DNA of 64,000 nucleotides, from contig NZ_CP157276.1 of NCBI RefSeq assembly GCF_040024445.1, positions 62,001-126,000 on the forward strand. The letters run 5' to 3'. A model generated the notes under the pieces. The model saw only the letters and a list, made by a program, of their open reading frames with translations. It was not told where the DNA came from and ran no database searches. This DNA is from Prescottella soli. Lineage in GTDB: Bacteria; Actinomycetota; Actinomycetes; Mycobacteriales; Mycobacteriaceae. Within the stretch, counting starts at the first letter, position 1. Every line of letters begins with the position of its first letter. Both the position numbers and the translations under genes were made by a program. Of the stretch, positions 56,841-64,000 are shown piece after piece.

Positions 56841-56869
56841 GGTCGGGCGGAAATTCCGGCGACCCGACC
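56841..56869. promoter_or_regulatory. Inverted repeat upstream of the MalT-like regulator
   Basis: GGTCGGG and CCCGACC arms enclose 15 bases that include the smaller palindrome CGGAA-A-TTCCG. It lies between the nad terminator and the regulator start; it may be an operator or a second hairpin. Confidence 0.4.
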
Positions 56870-57024
56870 GTTCGTATCCGCGCGGACTGTCGGGTCAGTG
56901 GTCCGCGCTGCTTGCATCGTTCCTTCACCTGGACGTCCCGCCCGGTGCGTCCTCGCTCACAGTTGATCTTGATAGTTCCTTTGGTGACTGAAATGTCTGG
57001 TAAGACTCACTAGTCGGGGGATGC

Positions 57025-59709
57025 ATGGCGGACGAGCGGAGGGGTGCTGTGGCACAGCAAGTTTCGAATCGCGCAGCGCCCCAGGGCGATGCCGCGCGGC
57101 CCTCGGAGGGGGCGCTCGCCGAGAGTGCGGATCCGCTCCCGCCGAGATTGTCGGTTGCCGTCCAGCCGCGCGACGATCTGTGCGCACTGCTCGACCGCCT
57201 CGTCGTCACGCCCGCGCCCGGCCGGGTATTCGTTTGTTCGCCTGCGGGTACCGGAAAGACTGCGCTGCTGGCCGACTGGAGCGCGCGAGTCGGCGAAGGC
57301 GATGGTCCCGCCGTCGCGTGGTTGACACTCGACGCCCTGGACAACGATCCGGACCTGCTGGAAGACAGGCTTGCAGTGGCGCTGCGGTTCGTGGCGTCGC
57401 GAGGCGGTGAGTCCTCCCGTACACGCTCGCTCCTCGAATCCGTGCGACTCGTGTCCGAATCGTCGCGCGACGCGGTCCTCGTTCTCGACGACGTGCACGG
57501 TGTCGAGAACGAGGACTCTCTCCGACTGCTGGAACACCTTTTGGACGCAACGCCGGCAAACCTGACGGTGGTCCTCGCCTCACGGTTTGCTCCCGAGCTG
57601 CCGTGGGTGCGGTACGCGGCGGACGGTTCCCTCACCTTGATCGGTTGGGAGGACCTCGCTCTCGACCGCGCCGCGGCCGCTGCAATCTTCGCCGAGCACC
57701 GGTGCGCGGTCTCGACGTCGGAACTCGACGCGGTCCTGGATCTGACCGGAGGCTGGGCGGTTCCGGTGCGTATCGCTGCGACCCGGCTGGCGCCGCTCGG
57801 CGACCTCACCAGCGGCATCGCCGACCTGGCGCGGTACCCGCAGTCGATCTCCGAACACGTGATCGGGGAGATGGTCTCGGGCCTGCCCGACGGGCTCCGG
57901 CGATTCGTGGAGGCGACCAGCATCGTCGATCGGTTCGGCCCCGATCTCGCCGCGTGCCTGGACGACGTGAACGTGGACCTGGCGCTCGCCGAGCGGGAAC
58001 GGTTCTGCGTGCCGATCCATCGGGTCTGGTCCGGTGACGAACTGCAGTATGCGTGGCACCCACTGGTCCGTGCGCACATGCGATCGCAACTGCGTGCCAC
58101 CGACCCGGACCGCCTGGCGCGACTGCATGCGGCGGCGGGTGGCTGGTTCGCCCGTGCGGGACAGCCGATCGTCGCGATCGAACACCTGCTGGAGGCCGGG
58201 GACGCCCTGGCGATCGTGGACTTCGTCTACAAGCACGGCATAGCGGCGGTGTGTGACGGACACGGCGACGCGCTGCTGGATCTGGTCGGCCCGCGCCACG
58301 GCGACAAACAGGGTGTCCGACTCCTCCGCGCCCTCGATGCGCTCGAGCGGAACTATCCCGATGCCGCCCGGACGTACTTCGGTACCGCAGTGGCCACGGA
58401 TGCGGTCGCGCTCCGCCCAGAACTGGCCAAAGCGTTCGCCGCCGCGCTGGCCGTCGAGATCGCCGTGATCTCCGGGCAGCCCATGCCGACCGGCGCGGAT
58501 GCCGCGCGCGACTTGCGGTCCGGCACCGGCAGCGTCGATCTGGACTGCTACGTCACGACACAGCGTGCGGCCGCATGCATGTTCACAGGCGACCTCATCG
58601 GCAGCGAACGACTGCTCCGGCAGGCCCTGGCGTTCGCCGACCTGGGCGCTCACCCTCGACTCGTACTGCGCTGTCTGGCAAGGCTTTCCATCGTTGCTGG
58701 CATTCGTGGGGATCTGGTGACGATGACCACCCGCGCGGAGCACGCGCTTCGGTACGCGGTCGATCAGGGGCAGCTCCATCGGATCGATGCCTTTCAGTGC
58801 GCCGCCGCCGTCTGCATGGACAAGCATCTTCGGTCTGAGCAGCTGCCCGACGACAGTCCGATCTACGCGCTCGTGTCCGGTCCGGGGCGGCATCAGCGTC
58901 CCGACGGAACCACCGCCCCGATCTCGGGCGGCCATGCGGAGGTCGCGTTCGCGATTCTCGAAGCGCGACGCAACCCCATCCCGACCGTCGACGACGCCGA
59001 CGCCGTCGCCCGGGCCATGACGGGCATGCTCACCCGGGGCGCGCAGGCAGGCTTGAGCAACACCTTCCTCACACCCACCATCGCCGTGCTGCTGGATGCG
59101 GGACGGGTGGCCTCGGCGGCCGACGTCGTCGACACGGCGCATCGGGTGTTCGGTGAGAACCTCGACGTGCGGGTGGCCCGAGCGATGATCTTCATCGTGC
59201 AGGGAGACTCGGCATCCGGCCACGAGCTTCTGGACTCGGTGCTCGAGGCGCCGGAGGTTCAGCATCCGGCGCTGGGCGTGCGTGCCTGGATGTTGCGCGC
59301 CGTCGTGGCGCATCGCGAGAATAGATCCGCCGACGCGGCAGGGGCGGTGCGTAAGGCACTCGAGCTCGCCGAACCGAACGGGATCGTCAGTCCCTTCGTC
59401 GACTGTGCCGGTGATGCCGCGGAACTGCTCTCCCGGATCCCTCCAGGGACCGACCACACGCGCGTCTTCCTCGACCACGTGCAGGCGAAACTCGTCGAGG
59501 CGCACGAGGGCCGCAACCCGGGGCTGACCCGAACCGAGAAGGTCATTCTGGCCGAACTGCGCACCGGCAAACCGCTGCGAGTAATCGCTCAGCAGTTGCA
59601 CGTCTCGCTCAACACCGTTCGTACGCACACCCGAAACGTCTATCGCAAGCTCGACGCGTCCAGCCGGGCCGAGGCGCTGGAGGTTGCGGCACGCCGTCGG
59701 CTGCTCTGA
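57025..59709 (+). CDS. MalT-like LuxR family transcriptional regulator
   Basis: 894 residues. Near the N-terminus is the Walker A SPAGTGKTAL (about residues 72-81) after PAPGRVFVC, and Walker B AVLVLDDVHGVENEDSLRLL. SISEHVIGEMVSGLPDGLRR and RFVEATSIVDRF are STAND/MalT features, followed by some 450 residues of TPR-like helices. The LuxR helix-turn-helix ends the protein: LTRTEKVILAELRTGKPLRV, LHVSLNTVRTHTRNVYRKLD. It should be an ATP-dependent transcription activator with an unknown inducer. ATG 57025, with GGGGG upstream. Flanked by terminators, so it is monocistronic. Confidence 0.88.
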   Translation: MADERRGAVAQQVSNRAAPQGDAARPSEGALAESADPLPPRLSVAVQPRDDLCALLDRLVVTPAPGRVFVCSPAGTGKTALLADWSARVGEGDGPAVAWLTLDALDNDPDLLEDRLAVALRFVASRGGESSRTRSLLESVRLVSESSRDAVLVLDDVHGVENEDSLRLLEHLLDATPANLTVVLASRFAPELPWVRYAADGSLTLIGWEDLALDRAAAAAIFAEHRCAVSTSELDAVLDLTGGWAVPVRIAATRLAPLGDLTSGIADLARYPQSISEHVIGEMVSGLPDGLRRFVEATSIVDRFGPDLAACLDDVNVDLALAERERFCVPIHRVWSGDELQYAWHPLVRAHMRSQLRATDPDRLARLHAAAGGWFARAGQPIVAIEHLLEAGDALAIVDFVYKHGIAAVCDGHGDALLDLVGPRHGDKQGVRLLRALDALERNYPDAARTYFGTAVATDAVALRPELAKAFAAALAVEIAVISGQPMPTGADAARDLRSGTGSVDLDCYVTTQRAAACMFTGDLIGSERLLRQALAFADLGAHPRLVLRCLARLSIVAGIRGDLVTMTTRAEHALRYAVDQGQLHRIDAFQCAAAVCMDKHLRSEQLPDDSPIYALVSGPGRHQRPDGTTAPISGGHAEVAFAILEARRNPIPTVDDADAVARAMTGMLTRGAQAGLSNTFLTPTIAVLLDAGRVASAADVVDTAHRVFGENLDVRVARAMIFIVQGDSASGHELLDSVLEAPEVQHPALGVRAWMLRAVVAHRENRSADAAGAVRKALELAEPNGIVSPFVDCAGDAAELLSRIPPGTDHTRVFLDHVQAKLVEAHEGRNPGLTRTEKVILAELRTGKPLRVIAQQLHVSLNTVRTHTRNVYRKLDASSRAEALEVAARRRLL

Positions 59710-59731
59710 CCCCCGGTCCCGTCTCACACGA

Positions 59732-59766
59732 AGGCGGGGCGGGGCGACTGGCGCCCCGCCCCGCCT
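59732..59766. terminator. Strong bidirectional terminator
   Basis: A perfect 15-bp G/C stem (AGGCGGGGCGGGGCG with its complement) around ACTGG lies between the convergent regulator and decarboxylase genes. Confidence 0.85.
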
Positions 59767-59776
59767 ACCGGGTGTC

Positions 59777-61153
59777 TCAGTGCGAGAAGGCCTGCGCAGC
59801 GTGTCCCGTACCGGCGCGGAGATGTTCGATGACGTCCTTGATCGCGACGACGAGCTTCCAGGCGAGGTCTCGGCTGAAGCCCTCCCTCAGCACGATGCGC
59901 AGTACGGCGACGTCCTCGGCGTTCGCCGGCATCGTGTAGGCGGGAACCTGAAAGCCGCGGGCCCGCAGTTCATGCGAAATGTCGAAGACCGTGAAGCCGG
60001 GATCGCCGACGACCTCGAACGAGAGGACCGGAATGGCACTGCCGTCGGTGATGATCTCCATGTTGTCGATCTTCGAGATCTCGCTGGACAGCATCAGCGC
60101 GGTGTCGCGCAGCGACTCCATGATCTGCGTGTAGCCGGCGACCCCGAGCCGGACCAGGTTGTAGTACTGCCCGACGACCTGGTTACCGGGCCGCGAGAAG
60201 TTGAGTGTGAACGTCGGCATGTCGCCGCCGAGGTAGTTGACCCGGAACACGAGGTCCTCCGGCAGGTGCTCCTTCGACCGCCACACGACGAATCCGATTC
60301 CGGGGTAGGTCATTCCGTACTTGTGGCCGCTCACGTTGATGGAGACGACCCGCGGAATCCGGAAGTCCCACTCCAGTTCCGGGTGCAGGAAGGGGACCAC
60401 GAATCCGCCGCTCGCGGCGTCGACGTGCATGGGCACGTCCGGCCCGCCCGCAGCCGCCAACTCGTCGAGTGTTGCCGCGATCTCGGCGACCGGCTCGAGC
60501 TCGCCGGTGAATGTGGTCCCGAGGATGGCCACCACACCGATGGTGTTCTCGTCGACCGCTTCGCGTACCTGCTCCGGCGTGATGACGTAGCGTCCCTTCT
60601 CCATCGGCAGGTACTTCGGCTCGACGTCGAAGTAGCGGCAGAACTTCTCCCACACCACCTGGACGTTGCTGCCGAGGACGAGGTTCGGACGGTCCGTGTC
60701 CTTGCCGGCCGCCCGGCGGGCCTCCCGCCACCTCCACTTGAGTGCCAGGCCCGCCAGCATCACCGCCTCGGACGAGCCGACGGTCGAGACACCGGTGGCC
60801 GAGGTCGGATCGGACTCGGAGAGTTCCTCCGCGTTGAAGAGGGCGGCGACCATGTTGACGCAACGGGTTTCGATCTCGGCGGTCGCCGGGTACTCGTCCT
60901 TGTCGATCATGTTCTTGTCGAACGTCTCCGCCATCAGGCGGTCGGCCTGCGGATCCATCCAGGTGGTCACGAAGGTGGCCAGGTTCAGTCGCGAGCTTCC
61001 GTCCAACATCAACTCGTCGTGGATGAACCGGTAGGCCGCTTCGGGCTCGGTCTCGGCCTTGGGCATTCGCAAGGCGGGAATCGGATCGGTTCCCAGTCGT
61101 CCCGTGTATGCGGGTGCCAGCGTCTCAGTGGGAGCGGCAAAGTTGTTCGACAT
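59777..61153 (-). CDS. gadB: Glutamate decarboxylase
   Basis: 458 residues, PLP fold type I. Motifs are GVSTVGSSEAVMLAGLALKW, VPMHVDAASGGFVVPFLHPE (Asp contacting PLP), and NVSGHKYGMTYPGIGFVVWR with the Schiff-base Lys. It ends HAAQAFSH; many enteric GadB proteins also end in a His that plugs the site at neutral pH. It converts glutamate to GABA and consumes a proton. GGAGGAG precedes ATG 61153. No GABA antiporter gene (gadC) lies next to it within the window. Confidence 0.94.
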   Translation of the reverse strand: MSNNFAAPTETLAPAYTGRLGTDPIPALRMPKAETEPEAAYRFIHDELMLDGSSRLNLATFVTTWMDPQADRLMAETFDKNMIDKDEYPATAEIETRCVNMVAALFNAEELSESDPTSATGVSTVGSSEAVMLAGLALKWRWREARRAAGKDTDRPNLVLGSNVQVVWEKFCRYFDVEPKYLPMEKGRYVITPEQVREAVDENTIGVVAILGTTFTGELEPVAEIAATLDELAAAGGPDVPMHVDAASGGFVVPFLHPELEWDFRIPRVVSINVSGHKYGMTYPGIGFVVWRSKEHLPEDLVFRVNYLGGDMPTFTLNFSRPGNQVVGQYYNLVRLGVAGYTQIMESLRDTALMLSSEISKIDNMEIITDGSAIPVLSFEVVGDPGFTVFDISHELRARGFQVPAYTMPANAEDVAVLRIVLREGFSRDLAWKLVVAIKDVIEHLRAGTGHAAQAFSH

Positions 61154-61234
61154 CTTCTCTCCTCCGATACTTCGAACGATCTGTGGATGGAACTGGTCGT
61201 GATTGTGCCGGAAACTCAAGGTGCAGGTCTGGAT

Positions 61235-63229
61235 TCAGACCTCGATGGGCGGGTACAGGCGCTCCATCGTGTACCGCCGATTACGGCGGACGGAGAGGGC
61301 GCTGACGGTGAGGCTCACGAGCAGGATGCCTGTGAGCACGGCGATCGCAATCCAGAGTCGTGAGTCGACGTGCTCACCGACGGTCAGCTGGCGAAGACCG
61401 TTCACCGTGTAGGTCATCGGGTCGAACGGATGGATGACCTGGAAGGGCGTCGCGGTCGTCGGTACCGGGTAGATGCCACCCGCCGACACGAGCTGGAGCA
61501 TGAGGAAGGCCAAGGTGACCACACGGCCGACGGCGACTCCGAACAGCGCGTTGAACGCCTGGATCATCGCGAGGTACGTCGCCGAGATCAACATCAGGAA
61601 CAAGATCGTGCCGAGGACGTGTTTGACGTCGAGACCGACGCCGAAGTGCACGACCGTGTACATCACGACCACCTGCAGGATGCCGACCAGGAGTGCCGGC
61701 CAGTACGACGCGAGCACGGTCCGGTACAGCCCGACGCCACCGACGGTGGGGCGGGACTGCAACGGGGTCAACAACATCCAGGTGATGATGCCACCGACGA
61801 AGAGCGCCAACGACAGGAAGAACGGTGCGAAGCCGGTTCCGAAGGTCGGAGCCACGTTCGTGTACTCCTGCTGGAGCGCGACCGGAGTGGACAGCGTCTC
61901 GGCCGTCGCGGTGCGCTGATCGTCGGTCCAGCTCGGCACCTGACCCGCGCCCTGCTGCAGGGCCGAGGCCAGTTCCTTCGACCCCGACTGCAACTGAGCG
62001 GTTCCGGCCGCGAGCTTGTCCGCGCCGCCGGCCAGCTGGAAACTGCCGTCCGTCAGCTGCCCCATGCCCTGACTGAGCGTCGAGGCCCCGGAGCTGAGTT
62101 GGTCGGCACCGTTGCGTAGTTGCCGCACGTCGGACGCGAGTCCGCCGTTCTGCAGCATTGCCAGGCCGCTCTGCAGGGGACTGTTCGGATCGGTCAGCTG
62201 GTACTCGAGTGCCTGGGCGTCGGAGTGCAGCGCTTCGAGTTCCCCACGCAGATCCGCCGTTCCCGCGGTCGCAGCAGCCGGGCGGGTGAGTGGTGTGAGC
62301 GCCGCGACGGCCTGCTGCACGATCGGATCCGAACTGCGGTTGAGGACGTTGATGACCTGTTCGACGGCCTGCACGGTCTGTGTCGGTGGTTGTTCCGCGT
62401 TCGGGACCCGGGTCGCCAGATCGGCGAGCGACTGGCGCAGCTGCGCCACCTGTCCGCCGACGTTCGGCAGTGCGCCCCCCTCGAGCGCACTGAGCAGCGG
62501 GTCGGCGACGCCGTCGACCGCCGCCGCCAGCTGGGAGGCACCCGCAGCCAGGGCGTCCGAGCCGTTTCGTGCCGTGACCATGTTGTCGGCGAGGGTGTGG
62601 GCACCTGACGCGAGCTGATCGGCGCCGCTGTTGGCCTGGTCGATACCCGTGGCGAGCTGTTCGGCCCCGTCCGCGGCCTTCCCCAGGCCGGACCCGGCGC
62701 TCTGCAGGCCGGTGAGGACCTGCCCCACGCCCTGCGCTCCGATGGTCGAATTGACTTGGTTGATCACCTGTTCCGACGCGTCCTGGCCGATGATTGTCGC
62801 GAGATAGTTGTTCGCGTCGTTGAAGGTGAAGATGAGATCTGCCTTCTCGGGGTGGTCGCCGTTGGGTGACGAGACCGCGGCGCTGAAGTTCTCGGGAAGG
62901 GTGATCGTGTAGTAGTACTTGCCGTCCGAGAGGCCCTTCGCGGCGTCTTCCTGGGACACTTCCGCGAGATCGAGTTGGCCGGACGCGATCAGGGACTTCA
63001 CGACCTGGTCGCCGGCGTCGAGTTCCTGGCCGTCCGCCGTCTTGCCCGTGTCGTTGTTGACGATCGCGGCCGGGATCTTGTCCACCGCGCCGAACGGATT
63101 CCAGAACGCCCAGAGGTACATCGCGCCGTAGAGCAACGGCATGAGGATGATCGTGATGATGGCGATTCGCGGCATCGTGCCACGGAAGTAGCGCTTCGAA
63201 TCGCTGCCCAGGGAAATTCCTGCAAGCAT
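61235..63229 (-). CDS. YhgE/Pip family ABC-2-like membrane protein
   Basis: 664 residues. N-terminal helix after RYFRGTMPRIAIITIILMPL, a large extracellular region beginning IPAAIVNNDTGKTADGQELD, and a long stretch of coiled, 11- or 14-residue-like repeats (GADQLASGAHTLADN, GADKLAAGTAQLQSG). Five C-terminal helices form an ABC-2 permease part (VQGGIITWMLL-like start, ILFLMLISATYLAMIQAFN). Related to phage infection protein and to T7SS-associated or lipid-type exporters of unknown substrate. The next gene upstream, an ABC-ATPase-like protein, ends three bases before its ATG. Confidence 0.86.
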   Translation of the reverse strand: MLAGISLGSDSKRYFRGTMPRIAIITIILMPLLYGAMYLWAFWNPFGAVDKIPAAIVNNDTGKTADGQELDAGDQVVKSLIASGQLDLAEVSQEDAAKGLSDGKYYYTITLPENFSAAVSSPNGDHPEKADLIFTFNDANNYLATIIGQDASEQVINQVNSTIGAQGVGQVLTGLQSAGSGLGKAADGAEQLATGIDQANSGADQLASGAHTLADNMVTARNGSDALAAGASQLAAAVDGVADPLLSALEGGALPNVGGQVAQLRQSLADLATRVPNAEQPPTQTVQAVEQVINVLNRSSDPIVQQAVAALTPLTRPAAATAGTADLRGELEALHSDAQALEYQLTDPNSPLQSGLAMLQNGGLASDVRQLRNGADQLSSGASTLSQGMGQLTDGSFQLAGGADKLAAGTAQLQSGSKELASALQQGAGQVPSWTDDQRTATAETLSTPVALQQEYTNVAPTFGTGFAPFFLSLALFVGGIITWMLLTPLQSRPTVGGVGLYRTVLASYWPALLVGILQVVVMYTVVHFGVGLDVKHVLGTILFLMLISATYLAMIQAFNALFGVAVGRVVTLAFLMLQLVSAGGIYPVPTTATPFQVIHPFDPMTYTVNGLRQLTVGEHVDSRLWIAIAVLTGILLVSLTVSALSVRRNRRYTMERLYPPIEV

Positions 63230-63232
63230 CGG

Positions 63233-63985
63233 CTACCTCGCCTCGGTCATGACGCCGATGTCGCCGGCGTTCAGAAGCTGGTGCAGGTCCACGACGGCGC
63301 GGACGGAACTCCCCGGTGGGAGAGGATTCACGTCGGCGGTGATCACGGACTGGGTTTGGCCAAGTGCCACAAGCCGTTCCAGAACCATGAGGCGCTCTTC
63401 GTCGTCGGCGATCTTGTCGATCCTGCCGACGACGAGCAGGGGAGGTCGTCGCGTGTTCGCGACCGCGATCCGCAACAACAACTGCTGGATCTCGGGGAGG
63501 TCGTCGACGAAGGCGTTGAGCGGCGGCAGCGGAACGTCGCCGAACACCTCGCCGCACATGTCCTCGACACCGCTTGTCCCGACGCGCGGGACGAATCGGT
63601 ACCACGGCGAATCCCACCGCAGTTGTTCGGTGACGAGATCTCGAACGGTGACCGATGGGCGGACCTCGTCCAGTTCGTTGAGGCACGCGATGGTCGAGTT
63701 GCGGAACACCGCCATGGGCTTGTCCTCGAACCCGAGGACGGTGAGGGATCCGGCGGTCAGGCGCATCCGTCCGCACAGCGCCATCAACAGGGCCGTACGC
63801 GCGGCACCGGCCGGTGCGGCGAGCACCGTCACTCCGCCGATGTCGATGTCGAGATCGAGCGGCCCGAACACGTGGCCCCATGGGCCGTGAAGTTCGATTG
63901 CTCTGGCGGACAACAATGTTCCTGAGACCGGTTCCCACGGGGGTTGGTACCCCTCGACCTGTGTTTCGACCAATTCGCACTCCAC
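63233..63985 (-). CDS. ABC-transporter ATPase-like protein with degenerate nucleotide-binding motifs
   Basis: 250 residues from a GTG at 63985; the frame is open to the window edge, so the true start may lie outside. Fold landmarks are GVTVLAAPAGAARTALLMAL (Walker A position, with Gly-Lys replaced by Ala-Arg), STIACLNELDEVRPSVTVRD (Q-loop region), LPEIQQLLLRIAVANTRRPP (signature position, no LSGGQ) and LLVVGRIDKIADDEERLMVL (Walker B without the D-E pair). It is therefore unlikely to hydrolyse ATP in the usual way. It is immediately followed by the YhgE/Pip permease, its evident partner. Confidence 0.78.
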   Translation of the reverse strand: MECELVETQVEGYQPPWEPVSGTLLSARAIELHGPWGHVFGPLDLDIDIGGVTVLAAPAGAARTALLMALCGRMRLTAGSLTVLGFEDKPMAVFRNSTIACLNELDEVRPSVTVRDLVTEQLRWDSPWYRFVPRVGTSGVEDMCGEVFGDVPLPPLNAFVDDLPEIQQLLLRIAVANTRRPPLLVVGRIDKIADDEERLMVLERLVALGQTQSVITADVNPLPPGSSVRAVVDLHQLLNAGDIGVMTEAR

Positions 63986-64000
63986 ATTCCCTCGTCGTTG

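Noticed and set aside
57580-59727. A 715-codon minus-strand frame opposite the MalT-like regulator
   Set aside because: Antisense shadow; the plus strand has all LuxR and STAND motifs.
61235-63229. Repeats in the YhgE/Pip gene as a possible DNA repeat array
   Set aside because: The periodicity is in the protein (coiled helices rich in Gly, Ala, Leu, Gln), normal for the family; the DNA copies are diverged.
61374-63980. An 868-codon minus-strand frame overlapping the YhgE and ATPase-like genes
   Set aside because: Arg/Pro/Gly-rich shadow frame with no domain; the other frame gives two clear proteins.

Overview
The window is GC-rich actinobacterial chromosome, most likely Rhodococcus or a close Nocardiaceae/mycobacterial relative. 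The evidence is gene content: a glnX-glnH-pknG locus, a TetR repressor divergent from bioB with a biotin-synthase auxiliary protein gene behind it, a Nudix-type regulator divergent from nadABC, an F420-dependent NADP reductase homologue, and frequent GTG/TTG starts. No rRNA, tRNA or CRISPR array was recognised.

0-6 kb: a truncated membrane-protein gene, then a decaying accessory segment. It holds a frameshifted DUF1772-like gene, intact NIPSNAP, DUF4267 and FAD-oxidoreductase genes, an alpha/beta hydrolase with an in-frame stop, an XRE/MmyB-type regulator broken by shifts and a deletion, and an SDR lacking its central segment. 6-24 kb: regulators paired with small redox enzymes or hydrolases. 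These are a LuxR-type ATPase with an esterase, a cytosolic HtrA-like protease, a MarR/FMN-reductase pair, an F420 reductase homologue, an NTF2/NmrA/quinone-reductase cluster, a DUF1326-DUF2182 pair, a cyclic-nucleotide-domain/thioredoxin-reductase-like fusion, an HxlR remnant with its operator-like palindrome, an SDR plus thiolase, and a secreted protein of unknown function.

24-37 kb: a metallo-beta-lactamase-fold hydrolase, a small membrane protein, an IS481-type transposase remnant, and a stand-alone mraY outside any division/cell-wall cluster. A secreted lipase and the glnX-glnH-pknG locus follow. GlnX and GlnH are thought to sense extracellular Asp/Glu and signal through PknG to the TCA-cycle switch GarA/OdhI. 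Then come an SDR, three small genes (one a paralogue of the first gene of the window) and an Lnt-like protein with Ser at the catalytic Cys position.

37-52 kb: dienelactone hydrolase, aldo/keto reductase, FMN reductase, a secreted PI-PLC, DhaK and DhaL without DhaM, the biotin locus (bioQ-like repressor, bioB, bsaP, DUF2567), an AlkZ-like protein, an MFS exporter, a meta-cleavage-type hydrolase, an acyl-CoA synthetase behind a clear palindrome, and a TIMP/NTR-like secreted protein. 52-64 kb: the NAD de novo operon nadA-nadB-nadC with its divergent NrtR-like repressor and a perfect 8-bp-arm operator, ending in a strong terminator. After that are a MalT-like LuxR regulator, a second strong terminator, glutamate decarboxylase, and a YhgE/Pip membrane protein coupled to an ABC-ATPase-like protein whose nucleotide-binding motifs are all degenerate.

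Most intact modules belong to known families. The points most worth a second look are the solitary mraY beside an IS remnant, the pseudo-ATPase/YhgE pair, the Cys-to-Ser Lnt homologue, the Cys-rich DUF1326/DUF2182 pair, and several fresh-looking gene lesions. I did not find a convincing entirely new multi-gene system.
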